This document shows positions 48,977-59,161 of a stretch of 64,000 bases of DNA, one piece after another. The notes under the pieces were generated by a model. It was not told where the DNA came from, ran no database searches, and worked only from the letters and a program-made list of their open reading frames with translations. The number at the start of each line of letters is the position of its first letter. The first letter of the stretch is position 1. The stretch is from an uncultured Rhizobiaceae group bacterium (lineage in GTDB: Bacteria; Pseudomonadota; Alphaproteobacteria; Rhizobiales; Rhizobiaceae), in contig CANMVS010000006.1 in assembly GCA_947501445.1 (NCBI GenBank), positions 290,749-354,748 of the forward strand, read 5' to 3'. The position numbers and the translations under genes are program-made.

Positions 48977-49231
48977 TTAACCTCCAATAATTTGTGGGAA
49001 GAAATCACTCACGACCAGCAACACGCCCAGAACAATCCAGGCAAATTGCACCGCCCAGAACAGGATTGGATCTTCGTCGCGCGTCACATCAGACAGAAGG
49101 AACGCGTGTCCTGAATGAAAACTCGGGACTGTCCAATAGAGGAACAACAACCCCCAAAGGAATTGATATCCAAGTGCAGTCCAGCCCATGAGCAGGACAA
49201 AGGCGGTGTAGTTGGCAGCGCGTGCATTCAT
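48977..49231 (-). CDS. small two-helix membrane protein of the Rieske operon
   Basis: This 84-aa protein has two likely membrane helices, one in residues about 9-34 (rich in W, L, F) and one at about 58-79. A short polar loop with DVTRDEDP lies between them. I recognise no family. It is certainly part of the operon: its ATG overlaps the TetR stop (ATGA), and its TAA is one base from the oxygenase ATG. It may anchor the oxygenase complex at the membrane or help uptake of its substrate, which is inference from position alone. Confidence 0.8.
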   Translation of the reverse strand: MNARAANYTAFVLLMGWTALGYQFLWGLLFLYWTVPSFHSGHAFLLSDVTRDEDPILFWAVQFAWIVLGVLLVVSDFFPQIIGG

Positions 49232-49842
49232 TTCAAAGGCTCCCTTTGTTTCAGGGTTTGTTGGGCAACAGGCTCCAGGGATTGAATGAGAATGCCCACG
49301 GCATTGCGGGCATCATGGGTATTTGGCGCAAGCGGGGCCAGCGAAACATTATTGAAGTAAATGGCCATGATGCCGTGTGCGACGGCACGGGTATTTTCAA
49401 CAGATGCCGCAGGAAATTCGGCGATTACCTCCGCCGCCAACAGGTTTTCAAATTCCGCGATGCTTGCGCAAAGCCGTGCTGCAAGAGCCTTGTCTGAAAC
49501 ACTTTTCAGTGTGAGTTCAGCAAAAACGAAAATGAGTTCTGCAGTGGTATCTTCGGGCATGCCGAAAAGCAGTTCGATCAGAGCAGCGATCCGTCTGGAT
49601 TCGGGCAGCGCATCCGCGATGAGCCGGGTCTGCCGGCTGAATTCCCCAACAATATGTTCAACAAGCTGCTCGAACATCTCTTCTTTGTTGCCCAAATGGT
49701 GACGAACGAGAGGACGGGTCATTGCCGCCTCACCGGCAATGGTCTCCAGTGTTGCGCCTGACAACCCGTGTTTTGAGACCGCACGCACATAGGCTGCCAG
49801 CACCTGCTCCTTGCGTTCTGTCTTCATTGATGGGCGCGGCAT
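49228..49842 (-). CDS. TetR-family transcriptional regulator
   Basis: This 204-aa repressor-type regulator has an N-terminal HTH (LSGATLETIAGEAAMTRPLV, then RHHLGNKEEMFEQLVEHI) at about 24-65. The alpha-helical ligand domain diverges beyond that, as usual in the family. It is first in the operon with the membrane protein, oxygenase and reductase, so it probably controls them in response to the substrate or product. A palindrome 57 bp upstream of its start is a candidate operator. Confidence 0.92.
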   Translation of the reverse strand: MPRPSMKTERKEQVLAAYVRAVSKHGLSGATLETIAGEAAMTRPLVRHHLGNKEEMFEQLVEHIVGEFSRQTRLIADALPESRRIAALIELLFGMPEDTTAELIFVFAELTLKSVSDKALAARLCASIAEFENLLAAEVIAEFPAASVENTRAVAHGIMAIYFNNVSLAPLAPNTHDARNAVGILIQSLEPVAQQTLKQREPLK

Positions 49843-49898
49843 TTGCTTATCCGGGATTTACTGCGACAGGCCGAGTTGGTAGATGAATATCTATAAGC

Positions 49899-49912
49899 TG
49901 TCAAATATGACA
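49899..49912. promoter_or_regulatory. candidate TetR operator palindrome
   Basis: A perfect palindrome TGTCA-AATA-TGACA is flanked by direct repeats ATCTATA at 49889-49895 and 49913-49919. It lies 57 bp upstream of the TetR-family gene in an AT-rich stretch, as expected for autorepression. Binding is inferred. Confidence 0.42.
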
Positions 49913-50106
49913 ATCTATAAAATCATGCAATGTATCAATCCCGCAGTGCCAACACAGCAGAGCAGCCCTGCCAACACTGGGTGTTTGAAGTCGGCACGGC
50001 TAATAATTGAGCGGCGTGCACCTGCTCAACTCAACAAATCTGACCATGAGGGATATTTTGTAGCTCAGGTACAAAGGTCGCGGTATAATGCACCGGCTGT
50101 ATTGCC

Positions 50107-51090
50107 TTATATGCCAGCAATACGCGCCAACAGGCCCGCAAAAAGGCTGGCAAAAATCATCCCGCCAACACGGTTGTTGGATTGAAACAGTGCCAGGCAT
50201 TGCTGGGCATTTTCAATATCGACAACGATAATTTGCCGCACAAGCATCAGCGCTGCCAGTACCAGGCCGAAATAGACCACCCAGGGGGTGCCGGCAAGCC
50301 AGCAGGATACGCCGATTGCAATGATCGCCAATGCATATAGTCCACTTAACCATTGTTTTGTGTTCTCGCCGAACAGGCGTGCCGTGGATCGCACGCCGAT
50401 CAATTCGTCGTCTTCCTTGTCCTGATGGGCATAAATGGTGTCATAGCCGATCGTCCATAAGATCGCGCCGCAATAAAGCGCAATTGCTGCCATGTCCACA
50501 CGGCCAAAAGTGGCCGCCCACCCCATAAGCGCGCCCCAGGAAAAGGCCAGTCCGAGAACAAATTGAGGCCAGTCTGTAAATCGTTTGGCGAATGGATAGA
50601 TGGCAACAATGATCAATGAGCCGATACCAAGCGCGATGGAAAACACGTTAAACTGCAAAAGCACCAGCAAGCCAACGAGCGCCTGCAGAACGATGAAAAT
50701 GCGGGCCTGCCATCGACTCACACGGCCCGATGGCAGCGGGCGTGACCGCGTTCGCGCGACCTTGTGATCTATGTCGTAATCCACAAGATCATTATAGGTG
50801 CACCCTGCCCCGCGCATGGCGATTGCGCCCAGGGCAAACAACAGAAGAAAATAGCCGATACGGAAGATATCAACAGGCAAGTCACCAGCCACATTGGCGG
50901 CCAGCAACACCGACCACCAGCACGGCCACATCAGCAGTTGCCAGCCTATGGGCCTGTCCCAGCGCGCCAATTGTGCGTAGGGCCAAAGCCATCGTGGCAG
51001 AAGGCGGTAAACCCAATTGTCCGACGGCGCATCCGCAACTCTGTCTGTTTCGGCTTCATTACTGTGCATGACACTTGGTGGCAGTTTCAT
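50107..51090 (-). CDS. ubiA: 4-hydroxybenzoate polyprenyltransferase
   Basis: This 327-aa integral membrane enzyme attaches the polyprenyl tail to 4-hydroxybenzoate in ubiquinone synthesis. It has the first Asp-rich motif NDLVDYDIDHKVARTRSRPL and the second, YDTIYAHQDKEDD, with about eight hydrophobic helices. The N-terminus WDRPIGWQLLMWP fits the family. The start is uncertain: 51090 (MKLPPSV) or 51069 (MHSNEAE). The frame is open further upstream, but that part is not family-like. It works with the polyprenyl diphosphate synthase encoded at 59162. Confidence 0.94.
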   Translation of the reverse strand: MKLPPSVMHSNEAETDRVADAPSDNWVYRLLPRWLWPYAQLARWDRPIGWQLLMWPCWWSVLLAANVAGDLPVDIFRIGYFLLLFALGAIAMRGAGCTYNDLVDYDIDHKVARTRSRPLPSGRVSRWQARIFIVLQALVGLLVLLQFNVFSIALGIGSLIIVAIYPFAKRFTDWPQFVLGLAFSWGALMGWAATFGRVDMAAIALYCGAILWTIGYDTIYAHQDKEDDELIGVRSTARLFGENTKQWLSGLYALAIIAIGVSCWLAGTPWVVYFGLVLAALMLVRQIIVVDIENAQQCLALFQSNNRVGGMIFASLFAGLLARIAGI

Positions 51091-51244
51091 CGCCAAAAAG
51101 TCAAGGTGCAAATCGACGCAACAGGCGCGCAATACCGTGTTCCGCCGGGATAAGCCGCCATACCTCTTGACCCATGGGGAATCCATGGTAGGCCCTTGCC
51201 GTGGGCTGGCCACTGCAGCAACATGTTAATAAGGGATTGTTGAG

Positions 51245-52519
51245 ATGAACGTGCTTTTGATCGGCTCCGGCGGACGCGAACACGCCCTGGCTTGGAAAAT
51301 CGCCGCATCGCCCATTTTGGGAACATTGTTTTGTGCGCCCGGGAACCCGGGCATAAGTGAACATGCGACTTGCCTGGACATTGATGTTGAAAATCATCAG
51401 GCCATTGTCATTTTTTGCGAAGAACGCGAGATCAGCCTTGTGGTTGTTGGTCCTGAAGCACCCCTGGTTGCCGGATTGGCAGATGATCTGAAGGCGGCCG
51501 GTATTCCGGTTTTTGGACCCAGTGCGGCAGCGGCCCAACTTGAGGGATCAAAGGGATTTACCAAGGATCTTTGCGCCCGTTTCAACATCCCCACGGGTGC
51601 CTACATGCGTTTCAACAATGCACCAAAGGCCAAGGCCTATGCGCGGCAGATGGGTGCTCCGGTTGTCATCAAGGCCGATGGCCTGGCGGCAGGCAAGGGC
51701 GTCACGGTCGCCATGTCCATGAATGAAGCCATGGCAGCCATTGAAGATTGTTTCGAAGGGGCTTTTGGCGAGGCTGGCGCAGAAGTTGTTGTCGAGGAAT
51801 TTCTTGATGGTGAGGAGGCCAGTTTCTTCTGCCTTTGTGATGGCACCAATGCCTTGCCTTTGACATCCGCACAGGATCACAAGCGTGTCGGTGATGGCGA
51901 TGTCGGCCCCAATACCGGTGGCATGGGTGCCTATTCTCCGGCCCCCGTCATGACGGACGGGCTGATCGCGCGCACGATGGACGAAATCATCAATCCGACG
52001 TTGAAAGGCATGGCTGAGCTGGGCATGCCATTCACCGGCGTTCTTTATGCCGGATTGATGATCACCCAAAAAGGCCCTGAGCTGATTGAATATAACGTTC
52101 GCTTTGGCGATCCGGAGTGCCAGGTTATGATGATGCGGCTCAAAGATGATATTTTGATGCTGATGAAAGCCGCCACTGATGAACTGCTATGGACCATGAG
52201 TGCGCGATGGAGGGATGAAGCGGCCCTGTGTGTGGTCATGGCTGCAAACGGCTATCCGGGCAGCTATAAAAAGGGCACTGCGATCCGCAATCTACTGGCG
52301 GCAGGCGCACTTCATGATGTTGAGGTGTTCCACGCTGGCACGCGGGAACAGGACGGTCAGATTGTTTCCAACGGCGGCCGGGTACTTGGCGTGACCGCCC
52401 TTGGATCAACTGTAACGCAGGCACAGGAACAGGCCTATCTGGCCGTCGACCTGGTCGATTGGGACGACGGTTTTTGCCGGCGTGATATTGGTTGGCGTGC
52501 AACCCGGCGTGAATCCTAG
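51245..52519 (+). CDS. purD: phosphoribosylamine-glycine ligase
   Basis: This is the second step of de novo purine synthesis, joining glycine to phosphoribosylamine with ATP. The 424-aa protein has the N-terminal [13 protein letters not shown], the ATP-grasp lid and core ([16 protein letters not shown]), [14 protein letters not shown] and the metal/substrate segment VRFGDPECQ. Length and all motifs are normal. It is divergent from ubiA, with about 150 bp between. Confidence 0.97.
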   Translation: MNVLLIGSGGREHALAWKIAASPILGTLFCAPGNPGISEHATCLDIDVENHQAIVIFCEEREISLVVVGPEAPLVAGLADDLKAAGIPVFGPSAAAAQLEGSKGFTKDLCARFNIPTGAYMRFNNAPKAKAYARQMGAPVVIKADGLAAGKGVTVAMSMNEAMAAIEDCFEGAFGEAGAEVVVEEFLDGEEASFFCLCDGTNALPLTSAQDHKRVGDGDVGPNTGGMGAYSPAPVMTDGLIARTMDEIINPTLKGMAELGMPFTGVLYAGLMITQKGPELIEYNVRFGDPECQVMMMRLKDDILMLMKAATDELLWTMSARWRDEAALCVVMAANGYPGSYKKGTAIRNLLAAGALHDVEVFHAGTREQDGQIVSNGGRVLGVTALGSTVTQAQEQAYLAVDLVDWDDGFCRRDIGWRATRRES

Positions 52520-52737
52520 TTTTGCGCCGAAAAACCGGCATATTTTTGGAGTTTGTTAACCACCCCTGCACACCGGATGACAACGCTTGGCTGTTACATT
52601 GAGCGCCATTGAGCGTTTTGCATCGTGCCTGCACAGCAGAATTGAGGCAAAACGCCGGGAATATCGGTAGGATCGTGGCGGTTTCCTGTATTCCTGAAAC
52701 CAAATGGGAAATGGCCTTAATTCCGGGAGCCCCAAAG

Positions 52738-53349
52738 ATGCACCATATTGCAATAATATCCATTGTTTTACTTGCTTCCGGCAATGCATTGGCCGGTGGA
52801 TCAGTCATTGAAGTGAACTCCAATAGTGCAGCCGCTGGCAAAAGTGTGAGTGCTGGCAGCATCATAACGATTGATTGCACCCTTTGTCCGCCACTCAAGG
52901 CAAAGGACAATGGTCCTGGCGTCCATGGCGTTGAGGTCATTGAAATGGAAATCAATGGTCAGAACAAAGTTGTTCAGACAGATAATCTGATGGGTGGCAC
53001 AGCAGTGCGCTACGTCAAAAACAATATTTCAAAACCGCAGCCGGCCAATCGTGCGTTTGCCGGTGAAACAGTCACCCACTCGAATGGCGGAACTGAAGTG
53101 ACGTCACGGCACACCATAATTGTTCCATCCAATAGCGTGCTCGTCATCGCGGACGCCGGTTCATCAGTAACCATGAGTGGTGGTGGTGACTTCAATGTTG
53201 AGGAAGTCCAACCCGATGAAGAGCGACAGGACGGCGTTGACGATGGTTCGCAAACATCTTCCGTCAATATGAACGATGCACAGCACGACAATATTGAAGT
53301 CGATGGCACCGATGAACCCGAAATTCTGGAACTTCGTCCAACACAGTAG
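52738..53349 (+). CDS. secreted hypothetical protein with acidic tail
   Basis: This 203-aa protein of unknown function begins with a clear signal peptide (MHHIAIISIVLLASGNALA, cleavage likely before GG). The mature part has two closely spaced cysteines (DCTLCPP), beta-rich text and a glycine turn SGGGDF. The last 60 residues are strongly acidic and probably disordered. The frame is open from 52609, but GGGAG 8 nt before the ATG at 52738 plus the signal peptide fix the start. It stands alone between purD and glyS and converges with glyS. No family is recognised. Confidence 0.7.
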   Translation: MHHIAIISIVLLASGNALAGGSVIEVNSNSAAAGKSVSAGSIITIDCTLCPPLKAKDNGPGVHGVEVIEMEINGQNKVVQTDNLMGGTAVRYVKNNISKPQPANRAFAGETVTHSNGGTEVTSRHTIIVPSNSVLVIADAGSSVTMSGGGDFNVEEVQPDEERQDGVDDGSQTSSVNMNDAQHDNIEVDGTDEPEILELRPTQ

Positions 53350-53352
53350 GGT

Positions 53353-53386
53353 TCATATCGTACCTTTTTCAAAAGCAACGATATGA
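53353..53386. terminator. bidirectional hairpin between convergent genes
   Basis: A perfect 9-bp inverted repeat TCATATCGT/ACGATATGA with a 16-nt loop sits between the stop codons of the secreted hypothetical gene and glyS. Its position fits a shared terminator. It lacks a long T-run after the stem on either strand. Confidence 0.5.
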
Positions 53387-53391
53387 TCTGA

Positions 53392-55521
53392 CTATCCGGC
53401 CAGTTTTGAAAAGTCCGCAACTGTCTCGGTTGCGGATCGAATACGTCTGAGCAGGGCCAATCTGTTTGCCCGGACATCCTGATCGTCGTCATTGACCATC
53501 ACCTGATCAAAAAAGCCATCAACGGGCCCGCGCAATGCGCCCAAAGCCTGCATTGCAGCAATGAAATCCTCATTGGCAACAGCGCCTGCGGCATTAACCT
53601 CAGCCTGATCAACGGCAGCACCAAGCGCTATTTCAGCCGGTTGCGTCAACAGGCTGGATACCACTGATGGTGCAATGGTGGTTTTCTTCTTTTCCTCGGC
53701 AGCCAGAATATTGGCTGCGCGTTTTGTGCCAACCACCAGGTTTTTTCCGTCATCGGTGTCAAGAAATGCGCCAAGTGCCTCAACACGTCTGACAATCATG
53801 AGCAGATCATCCGCATCCTTTGACAGGACCGCATCGATCAGATCGTGCTTTACGCCTTTGTCGCGCAGATGGACCTTTAACCGGTCATGGAAGAAATTCA
53901 GCAAATCATCGCTTGCACCCAATGTTGAGAGCGGCAGCCGCAGATCATTTTCCAGAATAAGCCTGACAACGCCCAGCGCTGCACGGCGCAGTGCGTAGGG
54001 ATCCTTGGAACCGGTCGGTTTTTCATCAATGGCCCAAAAGGAAATCAGCGTGTCCAGCTTGTCAGCCAGAGCGACCAGAATGGAAACCGGGTTCTCCGGT
54101 ACAACATCCGACGGTCCTTGCGGTTTATAATGCTCTTCAAGGGCCGCAGCGACAGCCGTGTCTTCGCCCTGCAACAGCGCATATTTTCGGCCCATTGCTC
54201 CCTGTAATTCCGGAAATTCACCAACAGCTTCTGTTGTCAAATCGGCCTTTGCCAGCGTTGCGGCGCGGTCAACCTGGGCCATTAGAATATCATTGCCGCA
54301 GTCTGTTGCCTGCAACAGTCTTTGGGCCAGTTGGCGTATGCGTCCAACGCGTTGTCCCTGCGTGCCTATTTTGGCATGAAAAGTCACATCCAAAGCATCA
54401 AGCTTGGCCATGCGCTGGTCCAGCGGCTTGCTCAGATCCAGATGAAACTTTTCTGCCGATGCGGCCAGCGTGTCGAGATCAGGCAATTCGGCCTGATCCG
54501 TCTTCCAGAAATGCAGCGCATCGGAGAGACGGGCGCGGACAACCTTGCCATTGCCATAGGCAATTTCCTTGCCGCCGTCACTTGCTTCAATATTGGCTGT
54601 TATGATGAATTTATTCGTCAGAGTGTCCGGCTGCCCCTGCGGACGCAGCACAAAGCACTTCTGGTTTTCACGAATGGTCAGCCTGATGATTTCTGCCGGA
54701 ATAGACAGATAGTCGCTTTCATAGGTGCCCATCAGGACAACGGGCCACTCTACCAGGCCGGAAACCTCGTCCAGAAGTCCGTCATCTTCAACAAGTTCAA
54801 GTCCCTGGGCAAAGGCGAGATTGCGGGCGTCCGACAGGATGATTTCCTTGCGGCGCTCAGCGCTTAGAACAACCCGGGCCTTTTCCAGCTTCTCCACATA
54901 GTCGTCAAACCGTTTCACTGTAATCACATCGGGTGCGTGGAAACGATGACCATGTGTTGTATTGCCGGATTTGAAACCGGCAACCTCAAAGTCAATGACA
55001 ACGGGTTCTTCGGTTTCAGGCCCGAACGTACAAAGAATTGACTGCAATGGCCGCACCCAGCGCAGTGCACCGGGCTGAGCCGATGAACGGCCCCAGCGCA
55101 TGGATTTTGGCCAGGGGAACCCGGTGATGATGGGCGGGATAATGTCAGCAATAATGGTTTCTGCACTGCGGCCCGGCTTTTCGGTTACCGCAACATAGAA
55201 TTCACCCTTTTTGGGATCGGATCTGACGCTCGCCTCATCGATTGACTGCAATCCGGCACCCCGCAAAAACCCGGCAATCGCCTTTTCCGGTGCATCGATG
55301 CGCGGGCCTTTGCGTTCCTCGCGCACATCGGCTGAACGTGCGGTTACGCCGCGCACATCCAGCGTCAATCGGCGCGGTGTCCAATATTCAACAGCCGCCT
55401 CATAGGTCAGCCCGGCATCGACAAGACCATCGGTGACCATTTTTTTCAGATCGCCTGCGGCCCTGCGCTGCATTCTGGCTGGAATTTCTTCGGATAGGAG
55501 CTCAAGCAACAGGTCTGGCAT
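53392..55521 (-). CDS. glyS: glycine-tRNA ligase beta subunit
   Basis: This is the 709-aa beta chain of the heterotetrameric bacterial glycyl-tRNA synthetase, which binds tRNA. It begins [18 protein letters not shown], typical of the family, with [23 protein letters not shown] and a C-terminal anticodon-binding domain with DKVMVND-like text ([22 protein letters not shown]). Length is normal. It follows glyQ with a 62-bp gap, so the two subunits are made together. Confidence 0.97.
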   Translation of the reverse strand: MPDLLLELLSEEIPARMQRRAAGDLKKMVTDGLVDAGLTYEAAVEYWTPRRLTLDVRGVTARSADVREERKGPRIDAPEKAIAGFLRGAGLQSIDEASVRSDPKKGEFYVAVTEKPGRSAETIIADIIPPIITGFPWPKSMRWGRSSAQPGALRWVRPLQSILCTFGPETEEPVVIDFEVAGFKSGNTTHGHRFHAPDVITVKRFDDYVEKLEKARVVLSAERRKEIILSDARNLAFAQGLELVEDDGLLDEVSGLVEWPVVLMGTYESDYLSIPAEIIRLTIRENQKCFVLRPQGQPDTLTNKFIITANIEASDGGKEIAYGNGKVVRARLSDALHFWKTDQAELPDLDTLAASAEKFHLDLSKPLDQRMAKLDALDVTFHAKIGTQGQRVGRIRQLAQRLLQATDCGNDILMAQVDRAATLAKADLTTEAVGEFPELQGAMGRKYALLQGEDTAVAAALEEHYKPQGPSDVVPENPVSILVALADKLDTLISFWAIDEKPTGSKDPYALRRAALGVVRLILENDLRLPLSTLGASDDLLNFFHDRLKVHLRDKGVKHDLIDAVLSKDADDLLMIVRRVEALGAFLDTDDGKNLVVGTKRAANILAAEEKKKTTIAPSVVSSLLTQPAEIALGAAVDQAEVNAAGAVANEDFIAAMQALGALRGPVDGFFDQVMVNDDDQDVRANRLALLRRIRSATETVADFSKLAG

Positions 55522-55583
55522 GATACATCACATTATCTGGGTTGAACGGGGTCTGGATTGGACGGAATTGGGCGCAACATACC

Positions 55584-56543
55584 TCAGCCATTTGCCGGCT
55601 CGAAGCCTCCAGCGTCTGTCAACAAATACGCCTCACCACACATTTTTGCCAGGTTGCGAACCCGCAGAATATAGCTTTGACGTTCAGTCACGGAAATAAC
55701 CCCGCGTGCATCAAGCAGATTGAAGACATGGGATGCCTTGATACATTGGTCATAGGCGGGGAATACGCATTTATGGACCCGCGCATTGTCTGACTCGCGC
55801 GCCCCCAATTGCAGCAATGCGGTGCATTCTGTCTCGGCGTCGTCAAAGTGGCGGTGCAGCAGCGCAGTATCCGCATACTCAAAATTATAGCGTGAATATT
55901 CCTGCTCTGCCTGCAGGAACACGTCGCCATAGGTGACTTTGTCTTCGTTCTCACGGCCATTGAAATTCAGGTCATAAACATTGTCTACGCCCTGGACATA
56001 CATCGCCAGCCGTTCAAGCCCGTAGGTCAATTCTCCGGCAACAGGCGAACACTCAATGCCGCAGACCTGCTGAAAATAGGTAAATTGTGAGACTTCCATA
56101 CCATCGCACCAGCATTCCCAGCCAAGCCCCCAGGCACCCAGTGTCGGGCTTTCCCAATCGTCTTCAACGAAGCGCAGATCGTGTAAAAGAGGATCTATGC
56201 CAATGGCCCGAAGCGAGCCGAGATATAGCTCCTGCAAATTCGGTGGTGAAGGCTTGAGCAGCACCTGATACTGGTAAAAATGCTGCAGGCGGTTGGGGTT
56301 TTCTCCATAGCGGCCATCGGAGGGTCTGCGAGATGGCTGAACATAGGCAGCATTCCAGGGACGTTGGCCAAGAGATCGCAGTGTCGTCGCAGGATGGAAT
56401 GTGCCCGCGCCTGCCTCCATATCGTAGGGCTGCAGGATTACACATCCATATTCAGCCCAATAATTGTGGAGTGCGAGAATCAAACCCTGAAAGGACCGGG
56501 TGGGATTCATATGGGATGGCTGTGTACGCTCTAACGTCGTCAT
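55584..56543 (-). CDS. glyQ: glycine-tRNA ligase alpha subunit
   Basis: This is the 319-aa catalytic chain of glycyl-tRNA synthetase. It shows class II synthetase motifs, with [26 protein letters not shown]-like text, and [19 protein letters not shown] at the glycine site. The first conserved residues are around [13 protein letters not shown], so a start a few codons inside is possible. The pair glyQ-glyS is in the usual order. Confidence 0.97.
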   Translation of the reverse strand: MTTLERTQPSHMNPTRSFQGLILALHNYWAEYGCVILQPYDMEAGAGTFHPATTLRSLGQRPWNAAYVQPSRRPSDGRYGENPNRLQHFYQYQVLLKPSPPNLQELYLGSLRAIGIDPLLHDLRFVEDDWESPTLGAWGLGWECWCDGMEVSQFTYFQQVCGIECSPVAGELTYGLERLAMYVQGVDNVYDLNFNGRENEDKVTYGDVFLQAEQEYSRYNFEYADTALLHRHFDDAETECTALLQLGARESDNARVHKCVFPAYDQCIKASHVFNLLDARGVISVTERQSYILRVRNLAKMCGEAYLLTDAGGFEPANG

Positions 56544-56630
56544 GGATCAGGTCCGAACAAAAGGAATAATGTGCCGGACAACTGCCATGCGTGCCCTGTG
56601 TGGTCAAGGCCTGCGGGTACCGATCTGCAT

Positions 56631-56828
56631 TCAGACTTTGTCGTCGGGTGAATCAACTCGGTATTCGCCGGTTTTCGGATCCTTTACCAAAGTACCTGTG
56701 GCACCGGTTTCAGATTCTTTTTGAGCCTTCTTTACAGAATTTCTGACACGCTCAGCTTCCTTCAGGAACCTTTTATAGCCCATCCAGCCAACAAGCCCCA
56801 CAGCAACGAGCAGGAGCAATTGCGCCAT
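56631..56828 (-). CDS. small single-helix membrane protein
   Basis: This 65-aa protein starts MAQLLLLVAVGLVGWMGYKR, a single N-terminal membrane helix, followed by a charged cytoplasmic tail with KEAERVRNSVKKAQKE (coiled) and GTLVKDPKTGEYRVD. The end segment resembles small proteins found next to S49 peptidase genes in rhizobia. The frame extends upstream to 57008, overlapping the peptidase gene, but GGGGG 7 nt before the ATG at 56828 supports the short form. Function is unknown. Confidence 0.75.
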   Translation of the reverse strand: MAQLLLLVAVGLVGWMGYKRFLKEAERVRNSVKKAQKESETGATGTLVKDPKTGEYRVDSPDDKV

Positions 56829-56886
56829 ATTCAACCCCCTTGGATTATCTGTCCCATCGAAGCGGGAAACAACGGATTCTTTGGAT

Positions 56887-57750
56887 TCAAAGTCCGTATC
56901 GTCCCCACATTGTACGTTCCTCAACAATTTCAGCAACACCTGTTGCCGCTGCCGAGGCAACACGCTCTGAAATACCGCCCGCAGCGGCACCGGCAATCTT
57001 CCGGCCAAACAATCCGCGCGGCATTGTAATCAGACGCAGTGCTGTCTTTTCGCCATAACGTGCCTTGAGAAAAGTGCGCATATCATTGAGGTCATCAACC
57101 AGGCCAAGCTCCTTGCCTCTCAACCCGGACCAGAACAACCCGGTAAACAGGTCATCATCGTCCGCAAGTTTGGTGCCACGGCGTTCCTTGACCATATCGA
57201 TGAAAATCTGATGCACTTCCAGTTGTAGTGACTTCAGATGGGCAACGTCCGATTCATTTTCCGGTTTGAACGGATCCAGTGTCGCCTTGTTTTTCCCGGC
57301 TGTGTAAACGCGTCGCTCGACGCCGATTTTCTTGATCAGGTCGGTGAAACCGAAGCTTGAAGAGACTACGCCAATAGAACCGACGATTGATGTTGGATCG
57401 GCAATAATCTCGTCACCGGCAAGGGCGATCATGTAACCGCCTGAGGCGGCTACATCTTCAACGAATACAAATACCTTTTTGTTCTTCTCCTGCGCCAGGT
57501 CGCGAATCCGGCGAAATATCAGCCGTGATTGCACCGGTGAACCACCGGGAGAATTGATTGAAATGGCAACCGCTGGTGCCTTCTTGTCTGCAAAAGCCTT
57601 GGTCAGCAGCGGTGACACTGTGGCAAGATTCAGCGCTGGTCTGAACTGCGAGCCGCCCGTCATGATGACACCCTGAAGCTGAACCACCGGAATTGTTGTC
57701 TCATTGCTCCTGAAACGCCGGGGAAGAAGGGACTTTAAAAACGCCATCAT
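56887..57750 (-). CDS. S49 family serine peptidase (SppA/SohB-like)
   Basis: This 287-aa protein is of the signal-peptide-peptidase fold. The nucleophile is Ser103 in DVAASGGYMIA, with the preceding SINSPGGSPVQS oxyanion region and the candidate base Lys153/Lys155 in TAGKNKATLDPF. DPTSIVGSIGV is the usual strand before it. There is no obvious N-terminal membrane anchor. It probably degrades membrane peptides or cleaved signal peptides. The small membrane protein gene follows 58 bp after its stop. Confidence 0.9.
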   Translation of the reverse strand: MMAFLKSLLPRRFRSNETTIPVVQLQGVIMTGGSQFRPALNLATVSPLLTKAFADKKAPAVAISINSPGGSPVQSRLIFRRIRDLAQEKNKKVFVFVEDVAASGGYMIALAGDEIIADPTSIVGSIGVVSSSFGFTDLIKKIGVERRVYTAGKNKATLDPFKPENESDVAHLKSLQLEVHQIFIDMVKERRGTKLADDDDLFTGLFWSGLRGKELGLVDDLNDMRTFLKARYGEKTALRLITMPRGLFGRKIAGAAAGGISERVASAAATGVAEIVEERTMWGRYGL

Positions 57751-57864
57751 GCTGCCTTTGTAATTGTGGAGCGCCTTGCGCCCGAACTGTTGCTCAGATC
57801 ATCGGCAAAACGCATTTGTTTGATCTCTGATGTATGTATTTTGTCGCAAAACGCAATGGTGACT

Positions 57865-58701
57865 TCAGATCATGTTTTTTTGTCTGCTGAGGCACGCGCG
57901 CCCATTCACCAGATCATCGACCATAGGGCTGAATTCGCGGTGATCCGCGCCATGCACAAAAACCGGCGGACGAAAGGCAATGCGGGCGCGATTTCCCTTG
58001 ATGCCTGTCAGCAGCACACGGATTGCATCTTCGTTTTCTTTCGGGTGAACAAGGTGCACCTGCAGACCGCCAAAGCGATTGTCACAGGCCTCGATAATCC
58101 GGGTAAGGGATTGCGGTCTGGCAATCAAAGACAATTGCCCTGCGGGCCTGGCAATCGCACAGGCGGTGCGAATCCAGTCAGCAAACATGTGATCACACAT
58201 CGCATGGGCCTCTGCACGCAGTGTATCAGGCGTTGTTCTGTCCGATTGATCATTGAATGGCGGGTTCATGATGACATGATCGAAACGACTGTCAGACAGG
58301 CCTGCGGCAATCCGCGCTTTGCCTTTCAGTGTTACATCCGCTTGATTGACGCACAGCCGCGGAGCAAGGTGCGCATTTTGATCAAGGGCAATGGATTGCC
58401 GCGCAAATTGCACCATTTCTTCGGACCGCTCGATCAGCATGATACGAATATCTTTCACACGGCTTGCCACTGCAAACCCTGCGGCGCCGGCACCGGCACC
58501 AAGGTCCGCCAATTCTCCCTTCGTCTGTGTTGGCACAAGCGCAGCAAGAAGCATTGCATCAAGCCCTGCCCGGTGTCCCCTGCCCTTTGGCTGTATCAGG
58601 TGAAATCGCCCTCTGTGAAATGCATCGACTGATTCGCCTGCTGCACCGGCATTGCGGTCAGCGGTTTCGATTTGCTGATCATCGGCAGGACTATTCATCA
58701 A
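57865..58701 (-). CDS. tRNA1(Val) adenine-N6-methyltransferase-like SAM methyltransferase
   Basis: This 278-aa methyltransferase has the SAM loop LADLGAGAGAAGFAVA and the amino-methyl catalytic motif NPPFND, as in TrmN6/YfiC enzymes. The HRAGLDAMLLAALVP segment before the loop is typical of that family. The target is probably an adenine in tRNA, but an RNA or protein N-target cannot be excluded. It overlaps the DUF2007 gene by 4 bp (ATGA). Confidence 0.88.
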   Translation of the reverse strand: MMNSPADDQQIETADRNAGAAGESVDAFHRGRFHLIQPKGRGHRAGLDAMLLAALVPTQTKGELADLGAGAGAAGFAVASRVKDIRIMLIERSEEMVQFARQSIALDQNAHLAPRLCVNQADVTLKGKARIAAGLSDSRFDHVIMNPPFNDQSDRTTPDTLRAEAHAMCDHMFADWIRTACAIARPAGQLSLIARPQSLTRIIEACDNRFGGLQVHLVHPKENEDAIRVLLTGIKGNRARIAFRPPVFVHGADHREFSPMVDDLVNGRACLSRQKNMI

Positions 58702-58925
58702 CCCGGCTGTCTCAACTCATCGCCGAGCCCGGCGCCTTCAACAAGATTACGCGCTTCGGTGACCCGTTCGGCATCCACCAGCAGCCGCCGCGAAAGTGCA
58801 CCAATAGACCCATCCAGGACACTCATGTTTTCATCAGCTATGAAATATTGGATTCCGGCTTCCTTGAGCAGCGTGCCGACAAAGGACAATGTGACAACGT
58901 TATTGGTACGGATCAGTTCCTCCAT
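58698..58925 (-). CDS. DUF2007 domain protein
   Basis: This 75-aa protein matches the putative signal-transducing DUF2007 domain: MEELIRTNNVVTLSFVGTLL, then EAGIQYFIADENM and a C-terminal LLVDAERVTEARNLVE. It has no known biochemical role; the fold is a small alpha/beta domain related to PII-like folds. It is cotranscribed with the methyltransferase gene. Confidence 0.88.
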   Translation of the reverse strand: MEELIRTNNVVTLSFVGTLLKEAGIQYFIADENMSVLDGSIGALSRRLLVDAERVTEARNLVEGAGLGDELRQPG

Positions 58926-59161
58926 TGAGAGGCCTTTCAGGTTGTATTCAAATTAACTACGCGTTCTGCGCTACTGTCATTGCCATGAAGGCAGAACCCT
59001 ATATATGGCAGTCGGAACGGCTTTTGTCGTCCGCTGATCTCTATGGCACGTAAAATTGAGTGAAAGTCATTGGATATTCGGGGGTTGTGCGTCAATTCTT
59101 CACTTGTACAGCGACCTGCCAGTTTCTATTGTCGTTTGCATAATTCACAGGAGCTTGCATT

